Assembly: GCA_016765435.1 (NCBI GenBank)
Contig: JAESPY010000212.1
Coordinates: forward strand, 1-7,824
Direction of reading: 5' to 3'
Origin: Emcibacter sp.
Lineage (GTDB): Bacteria; Pseudomonadota; Alphaproteobacteria; Sphingomonadales; Emcibacteraceae
Length of the DNA stretch: 7,824 nt
This document shows positions 1 through 6,787 of the stretch, in pieces; position 1 is the first letter of the stretch, and each line of letters begins with the position of its first letter. The position numbers and the translations under genes are program-made. Below the pieces are notes generated by a model. It saw nothing but the letters and a program-made list of their open reading frames with translations, was not told where the DNA came from and searched no databases.

Positions 1-146
1 CCATCTTTTATCAAAAGCGATATTTTTAGGGCTTTGGCACCCTCCCCGAACAAGCGCGCATTTGTGATAAGGTAATCATCTGCCATGACAGTATTTGTCT
101 GCGAAATAACCGTGAAGAAAATAAGATATAATATCCGGGTCATCAT
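1..146 (-). CDS. Secreted amidohydrolase, N-terminal part (runs off left edge)
   Basis: Only the first 48 codons are inside the window. They read as a hydrophobic Sec signal peptide (MMTRILYLIFFTVISQ, probable cleavage after VMA near residue 22) followed by DDYLITNARLFGEGAKALKI and then LLIKDG. The pattern of ITNARLF, a short loop and a strand ending in KDG is the typical N-terminal beta-sandwich strand of imidazolonepropionase-like metal-dependent amidohydrolases (COG1228), the same family as the gene before it. The start ATG (146-144) overlaps the TGA of that gene (145-143) as ATGA; a second in-frame ATG lies at 143-141. A strong GGAGG motif at 158-154 sits 7 nt upstream of the first ATG. 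The overlap suggests translational coupling and a paired job in the periplasm. No catalytic residue is visible, so the family call rests on the N-terminus and on context. Confidence 0.72.
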   Translation of the reverse strand, partial: MMTRILYLIFFTVISQTNTVMADDYLITNARLFGEGAKALKISLLIKD

Positions 147-1522
147 AGCCGTCCCTCCAATGCGCTTTGTCCGGTGAGCATATCTGATACGGGAATATGA
201 TCCGGGTCATGTCGGTCATAAACAACCGCCCCATCAATGAATACCTGATCAACCCGGCTATAAATACTGAACGGGTCTCCTGACCAGAGAACAACGTCGG
301 CATTTTTCCCCACTTCCAGTGAGCCAACTTTATCTGCAATACCCAAGAGTTTTGCCGGATTGATCGTCACCCATCGCAAGGCTTCTGCCGTGCTAAGGCT
401 AAGGCCTGCTCTGCGGCCTGCAGCCAGTGCTTTTGCCGTTTCAACCACCAGCATCTGACCAATGACAGGAAGGTCGGAATGTATCACTACGCAGGCTTTC
501 GCGGCTTCCAGAAAGGCGGCATTTTCCTGAATACCATCAAGAGCTTCCAGCTTAAACCCCCACCAATCGCTCCAAACGACGCTGCATATATCATTTTCTC
601 TTAATAAATCCGGGATTTTATAGGCCTCAACCGCATGGTGAAAGGCCGTGATCTGAAAACCGAACTCATGGGCCATATCAATCATCGTTGCCATGTCATC
701 CGCCCGGTAGCAATGAATATGTATATTCACATCCCCCTTGAGGGCGGCGGCCAATGTCTCTAGCCCTAAATCACGTGACCGTTTGCCCGCACGATAGTCA
801 GCGTCATATGTTTTGGCATCGATCCATGCCTGCCGCTGAAGTGCTACATTCCCCATGCGACTGCCGGGGGCCTTGTCTTGTTCACCGTAACTTTTTGGAT
901 TCTCGCCACAGGCCATTTTCAAGCCGTAAGGCGCATCTGGAAACTTCATGGCCTGCGGGGTTGGGGCGGGTACATTCTTCATAACAACGCCAAGCCCCCC
1001 GACAAGATTTGATGAGCCGGGCAAAACCTGAAATGTCGTCACACCACCAGCCAACGCCGCAAAAAGAGAAGGGTCTTGGGGCGAGATGGCATGTTCCGCA
1101 CGAACATGGGGAGTCATAGCATTCGTGGCCTCATTCACATCCCAGTTACTAACATCTCCCGTTGTATAAGGCAGGGATGCAGTGCCGAGGTGGGTATGAA
1201 CATCAATCAGGCCCGGTGTTATATAACGCCCGGTCCCATCGATTTCCATACTGCTTTGCGGAGCGTCTATGCCTTCTCCGATCAATTTTATCTGACCGCG
1301 TTCAAGCAGAATATCCACATTCTGCGCCTGTCCGCCCACACCGTCCAACAGCGTGACACCGCGAATGACAACCGGAACTGACGCGATTGGTTTATAGGTG
1401 CTGGGATTCACATCCAATGAGACAGCGAGAGGTTCAAAAGTGTTTGACCTTATCGCATTAATGACATACGCACTGCCGAGCCCCAGTAGGAAAACAGCTA
1501 ATAATAAATACTTTTTCATCAT
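143..1522 (-). CDS. Secreted or membrane-anchored metal-dependent amidohydrolase (imidazolonepropionase-like)
   Basis: A 459-residue protein of the amidohydrolase superfamily (COG1228-like). Residues 1-20 form a signal peptide or uncleaved anchor, so the enzyme should act in the periplasm. Visible landmarks are the N-terminal composite-domain strand (VVIRGVTLLDGVGG, about 51-64), the metal-binding HxH in PGLIDVHTHLG (H109, H111), GLKMACGENPK (about 200-210) with K202 as a possible carboxylated metal-bridging lysine, NIHIHCYRADD (H268/H270), AFHHAVEAYK (H295/H296) and VVIHSD with the general-base aspartate D350. The C-terminal part (KVGSLEVGKNADVVLWSGDP, about 398-417) is the classic strand that closes the sandwich. 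Length and motif order look complete. Substrate is unknown: relatives include dipeptidases/prolidases and other C-N hydrolases, so no specific reaction is assigned. AAGG at 1530-1527 lies 4 nt from ATG 1522 and 7 nt from ATG 1519, so the second Met may be the real start. It follows the PepSY-TM gene by 12 nt and overlaps the next amidohydrolase. Confidence 0.88.
   Translation of the reverse strand: MMKKYLLLAVFLLGLGSAYVINAIRSNTFEPLAVSLDVNPSTYKPIASVPVVIRGVTLLDGVGGQAQNVDILLERGQIKLIGEGIDAPQSSMEIDGTGRYITPGLIDVHTHLGTASLPYTTGDVSNWDVNEATNAMTPHVRAEHAISPQDPSLFAALAGGVTTFQVLPGSSNLVGGLGVVMKNVPAPTPQAMKFPDAPYGLKMACGENPKSYGEQDKAPGSRMGNVALQRQAWIDAKTYDADYRAGKRSRDLGLETLAAALKGDVNIHIHCYRADDMATMIDMAHEFGFQITAFHHAVEAYKIPDLLRENDICSVVWSDWWGFKLEALDGIQENAAFLEAAKACVVIHSDLPVIGQMLVVETAKALAAGRRAGLSLSTAEALRWVTINPAKLLGIADKVGSLEVGKNADVVLWSGDPFSIYSRVDQVFIDGAVVYDRHDPDHIPVSDMLTGQSALEGRL
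152..158 (-). promoter_or_regulatory. Shine-Dalgarno site of the second amidohydrolase, inside the preceding gene
   Basis: The minus strand reads GGAGGGA at 158-152, close to the ideal anti-16S sequence. It lies within the last codons of the upstream amidohydrolase, 7 nt from ATG 146 (counting from the GGAGG core) and 10 nt from ATG 143. It supports a real start here for the partial gene at the left edge. Confidence 0.75.
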
Positions 1523-1534
1523 AACGCCTTTATT

Positions 1535-2620
1535 TTACGCCTTCTGTTTTTGTCGTTTTTTTGAACGGCGCGCCCACCATAAGGTAATCCCGAACCCGCC
1601 CAGTATAATCATTAATACGCCCGTCACAAATACCAATATACGCCCCAACATCCCGAGCGGTGTCCCCAGATGCAAAGAAAAGAAGGAACTGAAAATACTT
1701 GCCTTCACAGAAGCGGACATCTGATCATAATTAGCCAGAATAGCCCCGTCCAGCGCACCAATATACATCTTGGTATTACCATAGATTTCCCGTATCTCCC
1801 CGTCCTGTAACAGACGGATCATATAATAGGGGTCATCCGAAGACGGTAATGATATGATAGATAATGTGGCCCCCGGATACGTGCTAAAGGCAATCCCCAC
1901 CGCATCGGTCAAGGTGATTTTCTGCTTATTATCAAAATCTGCCACAGCCTCCACAATCGGGGCGGCCCAAGGGTTGCCAAATATATCCTTAAAGTCATCC
2001 AGCCATATATTAAGAATACCCGTTAACACAACAAACAAAGCCGGAAGAGCCAGGCAAAACCCAAGCAACCGGTGCCATTTATAAAGCTTTATATGTTTTC
2101 GGTCTTGCGCGGAGAGTTTGAAAAAACTTTTCCATTTCTGGCGCATGGGCCATATGAACTTCACGCCAAGGATCATATTGGAGAAAAGTAAAATGCCACT
2201 TATGCCAAGAATGATATATCCATAATCGTCTATCCATAGCATTTCATGAAATTCAGCGGTTCTGTTCAGAATATCCTGTTTCATCATCCGGTCGGCCAAT
2301 ATCTCACCATCGCCGTCAATGCGTATGGCGCGAGAGCCGATCTCATCTGAATCCTCATGATAGAAATAGACATCAAAACGGGTAGATTCTTTGCTTGTCG
2401 TGTAAATTGTCTGCGGCTCCCACGCGGGATGGGCCGCATGCTGTGCCCACATGCTTTTTTCAAACGCCGCCATATTCAGAGGAACGGAGGGTTTGCTAAA
2501 TCTTGCTTCCGTAATTTCAGGGGCAAAGACCATCAATAGGCCGGACACTATCTGAATCAGCCATATGACAACGAATGCTAAACTTGTATATTTATGCACC
2601 TTTAATAAAAGGTTATGCAT
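1535..2620 (-). CDS. PepSY-associated TM protein, probable siderophore-iron reductase type
   Basis: A 361-residue inner-membrane protein. Predicted helices lie at about 11-32, 134-156, 186-206 and 325-349, with two periplasmic PepSY-like segments between them (about 35-130, containing AIRIDGDGEILAD, and 215-320, containing MYIGALDGAILANYD). This is the layout of the PepSY_TM family (PF03929). Histidines H9 (KVHKYTS), H125 (EFHEMLW), H183 (KWHRLLG) and H317 (SLHLGTPLG) sit at helix edges, as in the haem-binding siderophore reductase FoxB and its relatives; they suggest electron transfer to ferric siderophores in the periplasm. Reductase activity is inferred. An upstream in-frame ATG at 2779 would add 53 polar residues unlike the family; the start at 2620 is chosen because GGGAGAG precedes it and because MHNLLLKVHKYTS is the usual beginning. 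It is the first gene of the minus-strand operon with two amidohydrolases. Confidence 0.87.
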   Translation of the reverse strand: MHNLLLKVHKYTSLAFVVIWLIQIVSGLLMVFAPEITEARFSKPSVPLNMAAFEKSMWAQHAAHPAWEPQTIYTTSKESTRFDVYFYHEDSDEIGSRAIRIDGDGEILADRMMKQDILNRTAEFHEMLWIDDYGYIILGISGILLFSNMILGVKFIWPMRQKWKSFFKLSAQDRKHIKLYKWHRLLGFCLALPALFVVLTGILNIWLDDFKDIFGNPWAAPIVEAVADFDNKQKITLTDAVGIAFSTYPGATLSIISLPSSDDPYYMIRLLQDGEIREIYGNTKMYIGALDGAILANYDQMSASVKASIFSSFFSLHLGTPLGMLGRILVFVTGVLMIILGGFGITLWWARRSKKRQKQKA

Positions 2621-2624
2621 AGGT

Positions 2625-2631
2625 CTCTCCC
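2625..2631 (-). promoter_or_regulatory. Shine-Dalgarno site fixing the PepSY-TM start
   Basis: The minus strand reads GGGAGAG at 2631-2625; the GGAG core is 6 nt from ATG 2620. It decides in favour of this start rather than the in-frame ATG 159 nt further upstream, which has no comparable site. Confidence 0.75.
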
Positions 2632-2649
2632 TGATAAATGAGTCGGTAT

Positions 2650-2661
2650 ATACTATAGTAT
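2650..2661. repeat. 12-bp perfect palindrome over the candidate -10 box
   Basis: ATACTATAGTAT is its own reverse complement. It overlaps the proposed -10 element of the PepSY operon, 30-41 nt upstream of the start, which is a good place for a repressor operator. AT-rich promoters can produce such symmetry by chance. Confidence 0.4.
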
Positions 2662-2682
2662 TTTTCCCCTCATACTTGTCTT
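2655..2682 (-). promoter_or_regulatory. Candidate sigma70 promoter of the PepSY-amidohydrolase operon
   Basis: On the minus strand AAGACA (2682-2677, 4 of 6 to TTGACA) is followed after 16 nt by TACTAT (2660-2655, 4 of 6 to TATAAT). This would start transcription about 28 nt before ATG 2620. Matches are modest and only the spacing and position support the call. Confidence 0.35.
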
Positions 2683-2818
2683 TTCGGGTCCAAATTCTTA
2701 GCGAATGAGCCATATTTTTTATCTGAAAATTAAGTGTAATATTTAGTTGAAAATCACTTTTCATAGGGTTAATCATCACATAAATTCATTATATATTATA
2801 AAGAGATGAGCGCAAAAT

Positions 2819-3973
2819 ATGGTAAAGAAAAACGTGATCAATACAGCCTTGATGATGGCCGGTTTAACCCTACCAATGGTTTCTGTCGCGGATGATGATT
2901 TAACCGTAAATATTCGGGGCCGATTACAAATTGACGCGGCCAAATATTTTGAAGATTCTCCTGCGCAAAACTTTAACAGCGGAACCAAATTCAGGCGCGC
3001 CAGAATCGGGGCTTATGGTAATATGACCTCGGACTTTTCTTATCAACTTCTGGTGGATTTAGCCGACGGTGAAAATATTAAACTTGATGATAGCTTCATT
3101 CAATATAACGGTATTGATCATGTGAAAATCACAGTTGGGCAACATAAAATATACCATTCTCTGGTCTCCGCAACGAGCGATATATATGTGCCGTTTATGG
3201 AACGGTCGATGGTATCAGGATTTTTCGAATCCGGGGCGGGTGGGAAATTGGGCATATCCGTCTTTACATATGGAGACAACTGGACCTTCCACATTGGCCT
3301 GATGGGTGATCATGCGACCAAAGTGTCAAGAAATACGGATGGCTGGGGCATCAACAGCCGCGTCACATGGGCTCCGATTATGGAAAACGGCCGTCTTTTG
3401 CATGTGGGGGCCTCAACATATTACCGCGAGGAAAGCGAAGACTTTATTCGATTTTCCGACAAACCGGAAATCAGAATCAATAGTGCTAAATTTATTGATA
3501 CGGGAAATATTGAGGCCGACCATTACATGGTTTCGGGTGTGGAAATCGCCACAATCTGGAATAGTTTCTCCGCTCAGGCCGAATATACCCGCGCAGACCT
3601 TAATATGATTGATAATACGCATGCGGCAATGTGGGGTGCCTATGCATCGGCCACTTACTTTATCACAGGCGAGCAAAGAAATTATAACGGTTCGGTCGGG
3701 GCATTTGGTCGTGTACACCCTCATAAATCAATAAAAGAGGGCGGGTACGGCGCGATAGGTCTTTCGGCACGATATAGTTATCTTGATTTGGGAAATGATA
3801 TTGTCCAAGCTCTTCCCCAACAAAACCCCATTGCCAAAAGCTTTACATTTGGGGTGGACTGGATACCGACAGATCATATTCGAATACAGTTAAATTACGT
3901 CAATTATAACGCCAACAACATGATTTCAACCACAGGAAATGTCATTGGCGTTAGATTTCAAGCAGACTGGTGA
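2819..3973 (+). CDS. Phosphate-selective-porin-like outer-membrane porin (OprO/OprP family)
   Basis: A 384-residue outer-membrane beta-barrel of the porin O/P family (PF07396). Residues 1-24 are a signal peptide with cleavage near VSVA/DD. The mature protein starts with a strand (LTVNIRGRLQIDAAKYF) and carries family-like stretches: FRRARIGAYGNMTSDFSYQ (about 58-76), KLDDSFIQYNG (about 88-98), the segment around TVGQHKIYHSL (about 105-115), MERSM (about 127-131), YFITGEQRNYNGSVGAFGRV (about 280-299) and alternating hydrophobic strands to the end. The last residue is Trp in VRFQADW, an aromatic terminus suited to BAM recognition. Family members form trimeric anion channels, some for phosphate or pyrophosphate; the preferred solute here cannot be read. 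The ribosome site is weak (AAGAGATGAG, 2801-2810). The gene diverges from the PepSY operon and converges on the small exported protein gene. Confidence 0.88.
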   Translation: MVKKNVINTALMMAGLTLPMVSVADDDLTVNIRGRLQIDAAKYFEDSPAQNFNSGTKFRRARIGAYGNMTSDFSYQLLVDLADGENIKLDDSFIQYNGIDHVKITVGQHKIYHSLVSATSDIYVPFMERSMVSGFFESGAGGKLGISVFTYGDNWTFHIGLMGDHATKVSRNTDGWGINSRVTWAPIMENGRLLHVGASTYYREESEDFIRFSDKPEIRINSAKFIDTGNIEADHYMVSGVEIATIWNSFSAQAEYTRADLNMIDNTHAAMWGAYASATYFITGEQRNYNGSVGAFGRVHPHKSIKEGGYGAIGLSARYSYLDLGNDIVQALPQQNPIAKSFTFGVDWIPTDHIRIQLNYVNYNANNMISTTGNVIGVRFQADW

Positions 3974-3994
3974 TCGCTCTCTAGCGACTACCAG
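3967..3994. terminator. Hairpin at the convergent 3' ends of the porin and small-protein genes
   Basis: TCGCT-CTCT-AGCGA (3974-3987) is a perfect 5-bp stem with a 4-nt loop. It is extended outward, past one mismatch, by CTGGT/ACCAG with a G-U pair, so the structure spans 3967-3994 and includes the porin stop codon. No U-run follows directly on either strand, so it is a weak or Rho-assisted terminator, or an end-protecting hairpin, shared by the two converging genes. Confidence 0.4.
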
Positions 3995-4003
3995 CCCTCA
4001 ACA

Positions 4004-4438
4004 TTACTCTTTGTTTTTCAGACCGGAAAGATATTCTTTGGCCGTGATTGGTCCTGTTGCAAATGTATCATTGTGATCCGCAATAAATTTCCGGATTTCA
4101 ACAAAGTAATTAATACCAGACGGCATATTCATTTCATCCCACGCCTTATCAAGCGCTTCACGTTTATCTTCTGGGGTATGGGCGGGTTGAATAATCATAA
4201 AGTCCCAGCCATTCCCGTTCGAATGCACGTAAAGGTCCCGCGCGGGCAAACCAGCCCGACGATTAACTTCATCCGTTAAAGCAATATGCTTGAGAAAAGC
4301 TTCATGTTGGCCGGGAGCTATCCGAAATATCTCGACCAATTTTTCTTTTGAATCGTCCGCGGAAGCTGACGTTACGGCAAGAAAAGACGAAAATGCCAAA
4401 ATTGGCACAAGACAAAAATTTCTTATAAAATTTTTCAT
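4004..4438 (-). CDS. Small exported protein of unknown function, possible dimeric alpha/beta-barrel fold
   Basis: A 144-residue protein with a signal peptide (residues 1-27, cleavage near ASA/DD). The mature part begins with a strand, KLVEIFRIAPGQHEAFLKHI (about 33-52), then a helix, then ARDLYVHSNGNGWDFMIIQP (about 66-85), an acidic helix (about 89-103) and a third strand or loop (YFVEIRKF, about 111-118). It ends in ADHNDTFATGPITAKEYL. The alternation of strand and helix over about 100 residues resembles ABM/Dabb-like ferredoxin folds, but this is only an impression. Histidines H45, H51, H72 and H87 and tryptophan W78 are notable. I do not recognise a named family. AGGTG lies about 10 nt upstream of the ATG. 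It has its own -10-like TATAAT and lies just after the terminator of the TonB receptor, so it is probably its own transcription unit. Confidence 0.8.
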   Translation of the reverse strand: MKNFIRNFCLVPILAFSSFLAVTSASADDSKEKLVEIFRIAPGQHEAFLKHIALTDEVNRRAGLPARDLYVHSNGNGWDFMIIQPAHTPEDKREALDKAWDEMNMPSGINYFVEIRKFIADHNDTFATGPITAKEYLSGLKNKE

Positions 4439-4463
4439 ATCAATAAAACACCTATTGCAAATT

Positions 4464-4469
4464 ATTATA
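4464..4469 (-). promoter_or_regulatory. Candidate -10 box for the small exported protein
   Basis: The minus strand reads a perfect TATAAT 25 nt upstream of ATG 4438, just after the terminator of the upstream receptor gene. No good -35 is visible at 16-18 nt. The surrounding run (GATAATATTATAATAATTTG) is AT-rich and begins with a Fur-like hexamer GATAAT, but the match to a full Fur box is poor. Confidence 0.4.
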
Positions 4470-4481
4470 ATATTATCCGTT

Positions 4482-4524
4482 AAAACAAAGAATGCCCGCG
4501 ACCAGATAAATAATCGCGGGCATT
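4482..4524 (-). terminator. Rho-independent terminator of the TonB-dependent receptor
   Basis: AATGCCCGCG (4491-4500) and CGCGGGCATT (4515-4524) form a perfect 10-bp GC-rich stem, 11 bp with the A4501-T4514 pair. On the minus strand it is followed by CTTTGTTTT (4490-4482). It starts 14 nt after the receptor's TAA and isolates the receptor from the small-protein gene. Confidence 0.85.
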
Positions 4525-4538
4525 GTACTATAATTAGA

Positions 4539-6671
4539 TTAGAATTTACGTGTTACAGACCCTGTAACGATGCGGTTTGTACCATAGAAACAATCCTCCA
4601 TGCCGCTGCAACGGGCCACATATGTCTTATCAAACAGATTGCTTGCGCTGACGGCAAAACGCCATTCTTCGGTATCATAATGCACGGATGCATCAAACAA
4701 TGTAACACCCGGCGTACGTATCAGGTTCGCGGCATCACCAAATATAGAACTGATATAACGCACACCAATTCCCATACCTAATCCAGCCAGATCACCTGTT
4801 TGTTGCGTATAATCAACCAACAGAGAAGCCTTATGCTTGGACACAGCCGGAAGGAACGCATCTGTGTAAGTATAAGACGCGTTAATGCTAACACGTTCAT
4901 CAATACGCGTCACCAGCTCCAACTCAATACCTTCAACTTTTACTTCGCCTTCCTGAATTTGGAAGAACAGATGATCAGGGTCGGCAATCAATACATTTTT
5001 CTGCTTCAATGTATAAAAGGCGGCGGAGGCAAATAATTTAATCCCATCCCTCAGCGCCCGGCCATCATATTTGATACCCGCTTCAAATTGCTCCCCGGTA
5101 CTTGGCTTATAAGCATCACCGGAAAAGTTTGAACCCGAAATAGGCTGGAAAGATTTAGCGGCCTGAATATACGGCGCAAAACCATTATCGAAAATATAGT
5201 TTAGACCCGCACGGTAACTAAAGCTTTTATCATTAACTTCAACACCTGCATTATTTGTCTTCACCCAGTCATGGCGTCCGCTCAGGGTCACGACAAATTT
5301 GTCAATCGTCACCTGATCCTGCACATAAATACCAGCCTGTTTCTGTACCTGATCGGTATAAGGAATGTCTGCAGCCGGATCGGTGAAAGGCACACCATAA
5401 ACCGGATTAAACACATCCAGAGTAGGCACAGAACCCGCAGGATATGTTGAAGACGCAAAACCATATGCAGAGATCGCTTTATATCTGCGATAATCAAAGC
5501 CGACTAAAATGTCATGCTCGATTGACCCTGTGTCCACAGCATAAGTTACTCTGGTATCAAAGTTATAAGAATCAACCACCTCATCAAAAGGAAAAGTCGC
5601 CCGATTTATAGTCCGGTAATCATCCGGCACACCATCAAAATCCGCATCGACATAACCCTGACCATAAGTTCCGCGCTGTTCTGTATCAGCCCGGAAATAT
5701 TTAAAGTTCTGCTCAAGTGAAAAGCCTTCGCCAAAGTTATGGGAGAAATCATAACCAACACCATATTGCTCGCGGTTATATCTGTTTATGCCGGGTTCCC
5801 CAGTTGAGAAACTGACCGGAATTTGGCCCAATGGGTTATCAAAATGCGTTCCTGCCGCAGGCAAGAAACCACTGGATGCATTGGCAATATCATCTTTCTG
5901 GTAATAGGCAAGGAATGTGATCTCTGTATCTTCCGAGAAATCCACCGTCACAGCAGGTGCCAGATAAAGCCGCTCTGAAGCAACAAAGTCAACCTGTGTC
6001 CCCCGGTCCCGGTACAGGCCTGTCACCCGAAACGAAACCATATCACTCAAGGGTCCGGTAAAGTCAGCGTTAATCTGTTTATGATCATGGCTACCGTATT
6101 GAACACCGGCTTCACCACTGAATTCCTGCTCAGGACGACGACTGGTCATATTCACAATACCACCCGGAGGTGTCAAACCATAAAGCACTGGGGAAGGGGC
6201 TTTTAGTATTTCAACCGTTTCGGAACCATAAAGATCCGTACCGACATTTGAAACTGATCCAATAGGGGCCTGAAGACCATCGATATATTGAACAGGGTTG
6301 AAACCGCGCAATGTCAGCCAGTCATAACGTTCATCCGGGCCGAAGTTTTCACCAACAACACCAGCGGTATATCTGACAGATTCCTGCAAGCTGTTCCAGC
6401 TCAGAAGGTCAATCTGGTCCCGGGAAATAACCGTAACAGATTGCGGTGTTTCAATAAGTGCTCGATTTGACTTTGAAGCTGATTGTCCACCCATGGAGAC
6501 ATATTCAGGGGCCGTAACAACAATTTCTTCCAGATCCATTTTGTCATTATCGCTCTCCGCAGCTCCAGCAGCCAATGGCGTTACTGTAGCCAGAAACAAG
6601 GCTGCACTTCCAAGCATTCTGCGCTTTAAATGAAGTGAGTCTCCTGAATTTTTATTAATATTTATGTGCAT
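4539..6671 (-). CDS. TonB-dependent siderophore receptor (ferrichrome/hydroxamate type)
   Basis: A 710-residue outer-membrane receptor. The signal peptide covers about residues 1-37 (cleavage near AAGA/AE) and the TonB box is EEIVVTA (about 48-54), so there is no N-terminal signalling domain and no sign of FecI/FecR control. The plug follows (about 70-180): IETPQSVTVISRDQI, a stretch ending WLTLRGF (about 118-124), YIDGLQAP, then VEILKAPSPVLYG and PPGGIVNMTSRRP. A 22-strand barrel is expected to the terminal Phe (VTGSVTRKF). C688 and C694 near the end (CSGMEDC, then FYG) match the disulfide-linked pair common in FhuA/FoxA-like receptors. The typical RGP before the plug's VLYG motif is here KAPSP. 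The ligand is inferred from family resemblance only. A TTG at 6686 is in frame, but ATG 6671 is preferred because AAAGGGAAG sits just upstream of it. Confidence 0.92.
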   Translation of the reverse strand: MHININKNSGDSLHLKRRMLGSAALFLATVTPLAAGAAESDNDKMDLEEIVVTAPEYVSMGGQSASKSNRALIETPQSVTVISRDQIDLLSWNSLQESVRYTAGVVGENFGPDERYDWLTLRGFNPVQYIDGLQAPIGSVSNVGTDLYGSETVEILKAPSPVLYGLTPPGGIVNMTSRRPEQEFSGEAGVQYGSHDHKQINADFTGPLSDMVSFRVTGLYRDRGTQVDFVASERLYLAPAVTVDFSEDTEITFLAYYQKDDIANASSGFLPAAGTHFDNPLGQIPVSFSTGEPGINRYNREQYGVGYDFSHNFGEGFSLEQNFKYFRADTEQRGTYGQGYVDADFDGVPDDYRTINRATFPFDEVVDSYNFDTRVTYAVDTGSIEHDILVGFDYRRYKAISAYGFASSTYPAGSVPTLDVFNPVYGVPFTDPAADIPYTDQVQKQAGIYVQDQVTIDKFVVTLSGRHDWVKTNNAGVEVNDKSFSYRAGLNYIFDNGFAPYIQAAKSFQPISGSNFSGDAYKPSTGEQFEAGIKYDGRALRDGIKLFASAAFYTLKQKNVLIADPDHLFFQIQEGEVKVEGIELELVTRIDERVSINASYTYTDAFLPAVSKHKASLLVDYTQQTGDLAGLGMGIGVRYISSIFGDAANLIRTPGVTLFDASVHYDTEEWRFAVSASNLFDKTYVARCSGMEDCFYGTNRIVTGSVTRKF

Positions 6672-6674
6672 TTT

Positions 6675-6683
6675 CTTCCCTTT
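6675..6683 (-). promoter_or_regulatory. Ribosome binding site deciding the receptor start
   Basis: The minus strand reads AAAGGGAAG at 6683-6675, with about 6 nt between the GGGA core and ATG 6671. The alternative in-frame TTG at 6686 would place this site inside the coding region, which argues against it. Confidence 0.7.
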
Positions 6684-6734
6684 CAATTTGTATCCCGCCT
6701 AAAACGGAACAAGACTTTATGCCCTATTCAGTAT

Positions 6735-6773
6735 GCCTTCACTGACAAGGCTTAACTTTATAAAAAGAGCCTT
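6735..6773 (-). repeat. Three alternating GCCTT/AAGGC arms in the receptor leader region
   Basis: On the plus strand GCCTT (6735-6739), AAGGC (6747-6751) and GCCTT (6769-6773) alternate. The middle arm can pair with either outer arm: a 5-bp stem with a 7-nt loop, or the 6-bp AAGGCT/AGCCTT stem with a 15-nt loop. They lie 64-102 nt upstream of the receptor start, so they would be in the RNA only if transcription starts further upstream. Confidence 0.35.
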
Positions 6774-6787
6774 ATATTATCGTGATA

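Noticed and set aside
2621..2779. In-frame N-terminal extension of the PepSY-TM protein starting at ATG 2779
   Set aside because: The extra 53 residues are polar and unlike family N-termini, no ribosome site precedes ATG 2779, and a strong one precedes ATG 2620.
4455..4480. Fur box upstream of the small exported protein
   Set aside because: Only the first GATAAT hexamer fits; the remaining bases match the 19-bp consensus poorly, and AT-rich promoter sequence explains it as well.
4290..4781. 163-codon plus-strand open frame
   Set aside because: It runs antisense across the small exported protein, a terminator and the receptor 3' end, has no protein-like character and no ribosome site.
6672..6686. 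TTG start at 6686 for the TonB receptor
   Set aside because: It would add five residues that overlap the evident AAAGGGAAG ribosome site of ATG 6671.
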